Assembly: GCA_020634435.1 (NCBI GenBank)
Contig: JACKBS010000004.1
Location: 1,016,165 to 1,080,164 of the forward strand
DNA: 64,000 bases
From: Ardenticatenaceae bacterium
GTDB lineage: Bacteria; Chloroflexota; Anaerolineae; Promineifilales; Promineifilaceae
Direction of reading: 5' to 3'
Part shown: positions 54,701 to 61,400 of the stretch, in pieces
Position numbering within the stretch: position 1 is the first letter of the stretch
How the letters are laid out: each line of letters starts with the position of its first letter
Translations under genes and position numbers: made by a program
The notes under the pieces: generated by a model
What the model saw: only the letters and a program-made list of their open reading frames with translations
Databases searched by the model: none
What the model was told of the DNA's origin: nothing

Positions 54701-57700
54701 ATGTGCAGGAAACGCTGCCCACTTACATGGTGCCGCACCGCTTTCTGTTCCTGGAGACCTATCCGCTGACCCCCAACGGCAAGGTAGACCGTAAAGCGTT
54801 GCCTTCACCCGATGGCACCGTATTGGCGGCCAGCCGGGAGTACACTGCACCCCGCGATGAGGTCGAGACAAAAATTACGGCCGTATGGCAAAAACTGCTC
54901 AACGTGCCCCAAGTCGGCATCCACGATAACTTCTTCGAGCTGGGCGGTGACTCTATTTCGGCCGTTCGCTTCATATCTCAAGCCAGGGAAGTAGGCTTTA
55001 GTTTCCGACCCAGCCAGCTGTTCCAAAACCAGACAGTTGCGGAATTGGCTTTGCTGGTCCAGGCCCAAACAGATGCTCCGGCTGCGCCAGACAAAGCAGC
55101 CAATGGGGCAATGACAGCTGATCAAGAACAGTTGGGGCAAAATGGGTCAGCGGAAGCAATCAGTGAAGGCTCAGACAACTCGCTCTATCCGCTTTCACCC
55201 ACACAGCGCGCCATCTTGTTCCACACCCTTTACGCGCCGCAAACCGGCATCTACGTAGAGCAGAACGCGCTGGAAATGGAAAACCTGGATGTAGATAACT
55301 ACATTCGCGCCTGGGAACAGATGCTGCAACGACATGAGGCTCTGCGCACTTCGTTTATCTGGGAGAATGTTGAAGAACCATTACAAAAAGTCGCGCCGGA
55401 AGTTAGCCTACCCTTAACGCAGTTGGACTGGCGCGGCATAGATGGCGCTGCGCAGATCGAGCAGCTGCAAGCGCTGATGGCCGAAGAGCGCACAAAAGGG
55501 TTTGATTTAGCTACTCCGCCGCTGCTGCGCCTGACCATCATCCAGGTTGATGAGGCCCGCCACTTCATCCTGGTGAATTACCATCATGTGGTGTTTGATG
55601 GCTGGTCCAACGTGGTCATCCACCTGGAAGTCCGCGCAATTTATGATGCGCTGCGCCAGGGCGATACGCCCAATCTGCCTACCCCTACGCCGTACCGCAA
55701 ATACATCACCTGGCTGCGGCAACAAGAAGAGTTCGAAGCCAAAGCGTACTGGCAAAACTACCTGGCCCACTTTGAGGAGGCGACACCCATTCCCATTGTG
55801 GAGCAGATGAACCAGGGCGTGTACGGTGCGGTGACCGACTACGCTGAACAAGCTCTGACCGTGCCAGCTAACCTCTGGGTACCGCTCCAGGCCTTCCTGA
55901 ACCGGGAAAAGATTACCTACAACAACTTCATGCAGGCGATTTGGGGCATTGTGCTCAATCGCTACAGCGGCGAAGACGATGTGGTATTCGGCACTGTTGT
56001 ACACGGCCGTCCGGCCGAGCTGCCCCAGTTTGATCGTATGGTGGGTTTGTTCATCAACGTGCTGCCGGTCCGCCTGAAGTTCCAAAACCAGATTTCACTC
56101 ACCGACTGGCTTAAGCAGAGCCACCGTACATTTGTAGAACAGTCACAGTACGGCTTTTCCTCATTGGAACAAATCCAGCAGTGGGCTGGCTTCCCGCGTG
56201 AGCGCAATTTGTTCCATTCGCTGTTCATCAACAACAACCCATCATCGGAAAACACCCCGACGCCACCGCAAGACAGCCGCTCGTTGTTTGTGCAAGAGAA
56301 GACCAACTACGCCTTAAACTTCTACCTGAAGCCCAAGGAAGTGGTGCAAATTTCGTACGATCCAACGCTGTTTACGGCCGTTTCCATTCAACGCATGCTT
56401 ACCCATGTGCTGCAAATCATCCGCAGCATTGTGGCCGACCCAACACAGGCAATGGCTGATCTTGTCATTTTGCCGGAATCCGAGCGTCACCTGCTGCTGG
56501 AAACCTGGAACAATCAGCCAACGGCCGTTCCGGGTTCGCTCGTAGCTGACTTTGCCGCCCAGGTTGCTCGGACGCCAGATGCCCCAGCCCTCGTCGATAC
56601 CGAATTTGGCACGCTGACCTATGCTGAACTTGATCATCGGTCCAACCATCTGGCCGCGTATCTGCAATCAGCAGGCTTCCGCAACGGCCGTATTGGCCTC
56701 CACTGTGAGCGCACTTACCAATTTGTGATTAGCTTCTGGGCCATTTTGAAGAGCGGCAACAGTTATGTGCCGCTTGATCCCAAACATCCTCAGCAGCGGC
56801 TGGCTTACATGATTGAAGATGCGCAGCTGAACGCAATCCTCAGCCACACACAGTGGCAGGACGGCTTGCCAGAAACGGCCGTTCCTTGCCTGCTTTTGGA
56901 TCAAATTGAAGCAGAACCAACCACTGAGGCCACCTTGGAACCGGCAGCGATGGCTGAAACGGCCGTCATCCTTTACACATCCGGGTCCAGTGGTCAGCCT
57001 AAAGGCGTGATGCTGCCCCACGCTGCGCTGTACAGCTATGCCAAAACGGCCGTTGCCCAGTTCAAACTCACCAGCCAGGACAAAATGCTGCAATTTGCCT
57101 CCATCGGTTTCGACACATCGCTGGAAGAAATCTGCCCCACACATCTGGCAGGCAGCACACTTGTCTTGCGCACCGAAAAAAGCCTCAGCTCCATTCAGGC
57201 GTTCACCAATTTCTGCCAGAGCCATCAGATAACCATCCTGGACTTGCCCACAGCCTTCTGGCATACGATTACCATCGAGATGCACCGCAATCACTCTTTG
57301 CAGCTGCCCAGCACCATCCACACCATCATCATCGGCGGGGAAAAAGCGTCACCGGAGCATCTGGCTGATTGGCTGGCAGCCAATACGAGCAGCATCAACC
57401 TGCTAAATACCTATGGCCCAACCGAAACCACCATCGTGGCGACTTACTGCGCTATTGCCGGACCAAACGCTGTGTCACGCGCGGAACTGGCCCCGATCGG
57501 CTCGCCGGTAGCGTCGGCACGCGTCTATGTGGTAGACCAATACAACCAGCTTGCGCCGATTGGTGTGCCGGGCGAACTGCTCATTGCCGGGCCACAGCTG
57601 GCTTCTGGCTATGTGGGACTGGCGGAAGAAACGGCCGTTAGATTCACTGCTGATCCATTTGCTGAATCTGGCCGGGTTTACCACACAGGGGACAAGGTGC

Positions 57701-58350
57701 GCTTCCTGGAAGAAGGCATTTTGCAATTTGTGGGCCGCACGGACCGGCAGATCAAGATTCGCGGGCACCGCATCGAGCCAGAAACTCTGGAACAGCTCCT
57801 AAACCAGCATGAAGAAATTGCCGATACGGCCGTTACTACCCGACCAGACGCGCAAAACCATCCGCAAATTGTGGCGTATCTCATTCCGCAAAACGGCCGC
57901 GTACCGGATCATCAAACGCTGCTTTCCTACCTGCGCCAACATCTGCCCGGCTACATGATGCCCGCTGCCTTTGTCACCGTGGATGGGTTCCCCAAGACAA
58001 GCAACGGCAAGATCAACTATCGGGCACTGCCGGAACCCACGTGGCAAAGCCAGGATGGTCAACAGTATGTCGCCCCGCGCACACCTATCGAACAAACCGT
58101 TGCCGACCTCTTTGCTGACCTTACGCATGTGAAGCAGGTGGGACTGTACGACAACTTCTTCCAGCTGGGTGGTCACTCCTTGCTCATTACCCAGCTAGCA
58201 TCGCGCATCCAAACCACGTTTGAGGTGGAATTGTCACTGCGCGCGCTATTTGAAAATCCCGCCGTAGTGGATATGGCCCTGCTGGTGGAAGAACAAATGT
58301 TGGAAAAAGTCGAAGCACTTGACGACGACGAGATTGATCTGCTGCTGTAA
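48739..58350 (+). CDS. Trimodular NRPS: C-A(Gly)-PCP-C-A(Gly)-PCP-C-A(basic?)-PCP
   Basis: This 3203-residue protein has AGGA ten bases before its ATG. Module 1: C (about 40-480, active His170 in HHIISDGWS), A (488-984, code DILQLGMVWK, glycine), PCP Ser1028. Module 2: C (1083-1527), A (1533-2024, same glycine code), PCP Ser2072 in GGDSISAV. Module 3: C (2148-2594, His2283 in HHVVFDGWS, opening YPLSPTQRAILFHTLY), A (2598-3104), PCP Ser3147. The third A domain reads DTEDIGTIVK. The two acidic residues in the pocket suggest a positively charged substrate such as lysine, with low confidence. No epimerase, methyltransferase or thioesterase is present. The two glycine A domains are almost identical in DNA, so they come from a recent duplication. 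The acidic end (EALDDDEIDLLL) may dock the next NRPS. Confidence 0.95.
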   Translation: MDKSVAQQLQGLSPDEQRALLQKLLQQKKAKQQTKTAVLSFGQERLWFLHQLDSANAAYNLRTAVRLQGNLNMQALSQSIQAVVDRHEGLRTRIVADNGRSQQQIQSQLEVPLPIIDLTNVADDERETAVQQQSDAEAQAPFNLEKGPLFRAKLLKLQPNEHILLLTMHHIISDGWSIGILIREIATLYQTKVANLPSPLPEISVQYADFATWQREWLQGETLERQLDYWREQLADTAVVDLPTDYPRPNVQTFAGARHYFTILPEVADQFHQLSHDENSTLFMALLAAFNILLFIYSRQTDIAVGTPVAGRNRRQVEGAIGLFINTLVMRNQLDPQISFRDFLKQVRRTTLGAFDHQDVPFEKLVEELHPPRDPSRTPYFQHLFILQNAPMQSVQLPGLTLTTMQPNKASSLFDITLTMWDNEQGMRGYLEYNTDLFNDETMAQFVAHFQQLMAVIGQQPDVPIAELSPLSPAEKQQILVEWNATERPFPHHTLTQLFSQQAAQTPDATAVTASDTALTYAELEEKSNQLAAYLRQFNIQPDSLIGLALPRNSTMLVAILGILKAGAAYLPIDPSYPAQRVQYMLEHAQAPLLITNAELVDNLPEHQAKTVLIDGDWDKIGDLPTTNFDFSQLDALAYVIYTSGSTGLPKGVQITNRNLANFLNTMQERPGIGPNESLLAVTTLSFDIATLELYLPLISGARVRLADQATTKDATLLCEVLETEPITMMQATPATWQMLLAAGWQGKEDLTILSGGEALPASLAKQLLGCGTAVWNMYGPTETTVWSTCLQVTEAECATDGVISIGTPIGNTDVYILDDHLNPVPVGVTGNLYIGGVGVARGYLHRSDLTAERFPQHPFKPEERIYFTGDVARYRKDGRIEFLGRSDHQVKIRGFRIELGEIENSLQSHPAIAQAVVHPQGEQLVAYLIARGEEQPDVTALRNHVQETLPAYMVPHRFLFLDAYPLTPNGKVDRKALPDPAKFALGAGNYVPPRSPVEETLVTIWQQLLNVPQVGIEDNFFELGGHSLLATQMVSRVRQTLNVELPLRSLFEAGTIAALAQLVAKAQNMPIAPAIKVVDSTDAKPLSFAQQRLWVLEQLEPNLAAYHIPAVVRLQGKLNIETLQAAFNQLLARHAALRTTFAINPDGEPIQDVHPEVLLEIPVTAVTEAEIPDLLKQIVQRPFDFTAPPLIRVQLLAIAPTDHLLVIVMHHIISDGWSMNILVREIATLYHAINAGYPNPLPELPIQYPDFAAWQRSWLQGEVLDKQINYWKQRLQGAPATLNLPTDFPRPTMQSYRGATYRHDLSPDLTQRVIQFSRHANATPFMTLLAAYQLLLARYAGQNDVVVGSPIANRNRSEIENLIGFFVNMLVLRTTIGNNDSFNELLAQVRQHALDGYAHQDVPFEKLVDALSIPRDMSYSPVFQVAFILQNAPQSQIDLGEMTMSIVPAEGTTAKYDLTLTVLEGNSGYRLLWEYCTDLFEEETIVQLASHFTYLLENVVTNPHQPVAELPMFSEAELQQMLTEWNATERPFPHHTLTQLFSQQAERTPDATAVTASDASLSYAELEEKSNQLAVYLRQFNIQPDSLIGLALPRNSTMLVAILGILKAGAAYLPIDPGYPAQRVQYMLEHAQAPLLITNAELVDNLPEHQAKTILIDSDWDEISKLSTENVDQSRLDDLAYVIYTSGSTGLPKGVQITQRNLANFLNSMQERPGIQADDTLLAVTTLSFDIATLELYLPLISGARVLLADQATTKDATMLVQVLDAEPVTVMQATPATWQMLLAAGWQGKEDLTILSGGEALPASLAKQLLECGTAVWNMYGPTETTVWSTCLEVTEAECETDGVISIGTPIGNTDVYILDDHLNPVPVGVTGNLYIGGVGVARGYLHRPDLTAERFPQHPFKPAERIYFTGDVARYRKDGRIEFLGRSDHQVKIRGFRIELGEIENSLQSHPAIAQAVVHPQGEQLVAYLIARGEEQPDVTALRNHVQETLPTYMVPHRFLFLETYPLTPNGKVDRKALPSPDGTVLAASREYTAPRDEVETKITAVWQKLLNVPQVGIHDNFFELGGDSISAVRFISQAREVGFSFRPSQLFQNQTVAELALLVQAQTDAPAAPDKAANGAMTADQEQLGQNGSAEAISEGSDNSLYPLSPTQRAILFHTLYAPQTGIYVEQNALEMENLDVDNYIRAWEQMLQRHEALRTSFIWENVEEPLQKVAPEVSLPLTQLDWRGIDGAAQIEQLQALMAEERTKGFDLATPPLLRLTIIQVDEARHFILVNYHHVVFDGWSNVVIHLEVRAIYDALRQGDTPNLPTPTPYRKYITWLRQQEEFEAKAYWQNYLAHFEEATPIPIVEQMNQGVYGAVTDYAEQALTVPANLWVPLQAFLNREKITYNNFMQAIWGIVLNRYSGEDDVVFGTVVHGRPAELPQFDRMVGLFINVLPVRLKFQNQISLTDWLKQSHRTFVEQSQYGFSSLEQIQQWAGFPRERNLFHSLFINNNPSSENTPTPPQDSRSLFVQEKTNYALNFYLKPKEVVQISYDPTLFTAVSIQRMLTHVLQIIRSIVADPTQAMADLVILPESERHLLLETWNNQPTAVPGSLVADFAAQVARTPDAPALVDTEFGTLTYAELDHRSNHLAAYLQSAGFRNGRIGLHCERTYQFVISFWAILKSGNSYVPLDPKHPQQRLAYMIEDAQLNAILSHTQWQDGLPETAVPCLLLDQIEAEPTTEATLEPAAMAETAVILYTSGSSGQPKGVMLPHAALYSYAKTAVAQFKLTSQDKMLQFASIGFDTSLEEICPTHLAGSTLVLRTEKSLSSIQAFTNFCQSHQITILDLPTAFWHTITIEMHRNHSLQLPSTIHTIIIGGEKASPEHLADWLAANTSSINLLNTYGPTETTIVATYCAIAGPNAVSRAELAPIGSPVASARVYVVDQYNQLAPIGVPGELLIAGPQLASGYVGLAEETAVRFTADPFAESGRVYHTGDKVRFLEEGILQFVGRTDRQIKIRGHRIEPETLEQLLNQHEEIADTAVTTRPDAQNHPQIVAYLIPQNGRVPDHQTLLSYLRQHLPGYMMPAAFVTVDGFPKTSNGKINYRALPEPTWQSQDGQQYVAPRTPIEQTVADLFADLTHVKQVGLYDNFFQLGGHSLLITQLASRIQTTFEVELSLRALFENPAVVDMALLVEEQMLEKVEALDDDEIDLLL
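50185..51676 (+). repeat. Duplicated adenylation-domain segment, copy 1
   Basis: This segment runs from the A-domain lead-in (TGGAATGCGACCGAACGG) to the A10 motif (Asn-Gly-Lys-Val-Asp-Arg). It repeats almost base for base about 3.13 kb downstream. Identity drops sharply in the flanking C and PCP domains, so only the A domain was copied or homogenised. Confidence 0.85.
53314..54805 (+). repeat. Duplicated adenylation-domain segment, copy 2
   Basis: The partner of 50185-51676. All ten specificity positions are the same in both copies. The differences seen are mainly silent, apart from a divergent patch around 53710-53765 (SDWDEISKLSTENVDQ versus GDWDKIGDLPTTNFDF). Confidence 0.85.
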
Positions 58351-58453
58351 GCAGCAGACAAAATGACGAAAAACAGCCCCTGGAGCAGTCCGCCGAAAGC
58401 GGTTGGCTGCGGTAGAGAAGCTGTTGTGTGATAACAAAAAAGGTGCAGTAACC

Positions 58454-61400
58454 ATGCAAATTGACCTTACGCAATTAACCTTTTGGCAGGAGCAGCTGGC
58501 CGAAGCACCCAGCATGCTCACCCTGCCCACAGATAAACAGCGACAGGCCAACACCATTCCGCAACAAACGGCCGTTTCTGCCTTTTTACCGGCAACGGCC
58601 GTTCCCGTAGACGCAGCAGCCGACTATTTGCTGGCAGCGTATGCTCTGCTGCTGCTACGGCACAGCCAGCAGCACGACATCATTGTCGGCACCACAGTAG
58701 ACAGTCAACTGCTGCCGCTGCGCCTGACGCTAACACCCACCACCACCTTTAGCGACCTACTGCACCAGGTGCAGCAAACGCGCACCGAGGCCGAGGCGCA
58801 TGTGTTGCCTTTAGAAACATTGATTACGGCCCTGCAACCTGCACAAGAAGCGGCCCAATCGCCCTTCTTTCAAGCTGTTTTGGGCCTGGAGCATCTGCCA
58901 GAGACTCCATACAATGATCTGTTTGAGCTTTCCCTGGTCGCGAGCAGCGAGCCAGATGGCTGGCGCTGCTGCTGGTATTACCGCACCGATCTTTTTACCA
59001 AGCAGCATATCGAGCAGTTGGCCACACACTTTGCTTATTTGCTAGAAACGGCCGTTGCCCATCCCAACCTGCCTGTTTCTGATCTGGACATCATCCCCCC
59101 TGCCGAACGCGAGCTGCTGCTGCACACCTGGAATGAGACTGCACTGGACTTTCCCTCAAACTTATGCCTACCGGACTGGATTGCCCAACAAGCTACCCGC
59201 ACACCCCAGCGAACGGCCGTTTCTGATGGTCAAACTTGCCTTACCTATGCTGAACTGGACGAGCGATCAGGCCAGTTAGCCGCTTACCTGCAACAGCGGG
59301 GGATTCAGCCGGGCACCGTTGTCGCCCTTTCCCTACCGCGCACGGCTCACATCATGATTGCCTTACTCGGCATCCTCAAAGCAGGCGGCATCTACTTGCC
59401 ACTCACCACCGAGTCTCCCCTGGAACGCATCCAGTTCATGCTGGAAGACGCCCGCGCACAATGGATCATCACCGATGCAGAACAGGCGGCACAATTCCCG
59501 CCCCATATAAACGCCGTGCTGATTGATGCCGACTGGCCAGAAATAAGCACGCATGCGCCGCTGCCCAGCCTGAACCTGCCCAGCAACACGACCGCCTACA
59601 TCATTTACACCTCAGGCTCAACAGGCGTACCCAAGGGCGTGCCCATCAGCCATCGGAACATCGTAAATTTGCTGGCCGCCATGCTGCAAGAACCGGGCAT
59701 CTGTGCCGACGACAAGTTTTTGGCCATCACTGCCTTCTCGTTCGATATTCTTGGCTACGAGCTGTACGCACCGCTGTTGGTAGGTGGAGAAGTCGTCATT
59801 GCCTCATACAACATGATGCGTGACGGCCAGCTGCTCAGCGAGCGTCTGGCACAGGGCGATATTACCTTTATGCAAGGCACCCCGGTCACCTGGCAAATGC
59901 TGCTGGCCGCAGGTTGGACAGGCACACCTGGCCTGAAAATGATTAGCTGCGGCGAAGCCCTGACGCGACACCTGGCTACACAATTGCTGGCACGTGGTGC
60001 AGCTTTGTGGAACTTGTATGGCCCCACTGAGGCCACGATTTTTGCTACTGGGCACCGTGTCTGGCCAGAAGAGCTGGATCAGCTTATGCGTGACGATTTG
60101 CCCATTGGTCGTCCTATCGCCAACATGCAAGCGTACATTTTAGATGAGACCCAGCGGCTGCTGCCCGTCGGCGCTTTGGGTGAACTCTACCTGGGCGGCG
60201 CAGGGTTAAGCCGGGGCTACTTATATCGCGAAGCGTTAACGGCCGAACGATTTGTGCCCCATCCGTTCAGCGACGATCCAGAAGCAAGGCTTTACCGCAC
60301 CGGCGATCTGGCCCGTTACCGGCCTGATGGCATCATTGAGTACCTGGGTCGGACCGATTACCAGGTAAAAGTACACGGTTTTCGCATCGAGCTGGGTGAA
60401 ATAGAGAGTCGTCTGGAAGAGTTGCCAGAAATCGGCAAGGCTGTGGCCACCACATGGCTCAATCCAGCAATCAACGACAAGCAACTGGTCGCTTACTTTG
60501 TCTCTTCAGAGGGCCAGGATGTTGATACAGACGCTGTGCGACGCGCTCTAAAGGCCACATTGCCCACCTACATGGTGCCAGCTATTTTCATGCAGCTGCC
60601 ACAGCTGCCCGCCACGCCCAATGGCAAAGTTGACCGCAAGGCATTGCCCACGCCGCAAGAGAGTCGCCTGGAAGGTAAACGGCCGTACACGCCACCCCGC
60701 AATGAACTTGAAGAACAGTTAGTAGCGCTGTGGTGCGAACTATTTGCTCTGGAGCACATTGGTATCCATGACTCATTTTTTGACTTGGGTGGGCATTCGC
60801 TCCTGGCAACCCAATTTATTGCTCAAGCCCAGGCCATGTTCAGCGTGCGTCTGACGGTGGGGAATATTTTTGAGTATGACACAATCGCCCTGCTGGCTGA
60901 TTTCATCGCCCACAGCGCCCACGAAGACACGACTGCGGAAATTCCCACGGCCGTTTCCAAAAGCAAGCAGCCCCTGTCATTTGCCCAAAGGAGATTGTGG
61001 TTTTTCTACAAGCTAGACCCGCAAAGCGCTGCCTATGTAGAGCCAATTGCGCTGCGCCTGCACGGACCCATCAATCTGCAATGGCTGCAACAAAGCCTCA
61101 CAGATGTGGTGATCCGCCAGGAAGCGCTGCGCACCGTGTTCTATGAAGCAGATGATGTGTACGGCCGTACCGAAACCGTCGCTCAACTGCCCCTGCCCAT
61201 CATTGATTTGCAGCACTTGTCAGCGGATGAGCAGGAAACGGCCGTTAACCACCACATTAGCGAGGAAGATCAACGGCCGTTTGACCTTACCCAAGAGATA
61301 CCCATTCGCGCCACCCTCCTACAGCTGGGTGAAGAAAACTTTGTCCTGATTTTGACCATCCACCACATTGCCCTGGACCTTTGGTCAATGGAGCTGCTGG

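Noticed and set aside
55180..56520. Epimerisation domain after the GGDSI-type carrier.
   Set aside because: An A domain follows directly, and the opening YPLSPTQRAILFH plus HHVVFDGWS fit a condensation domain, so D-configuration is not supported.
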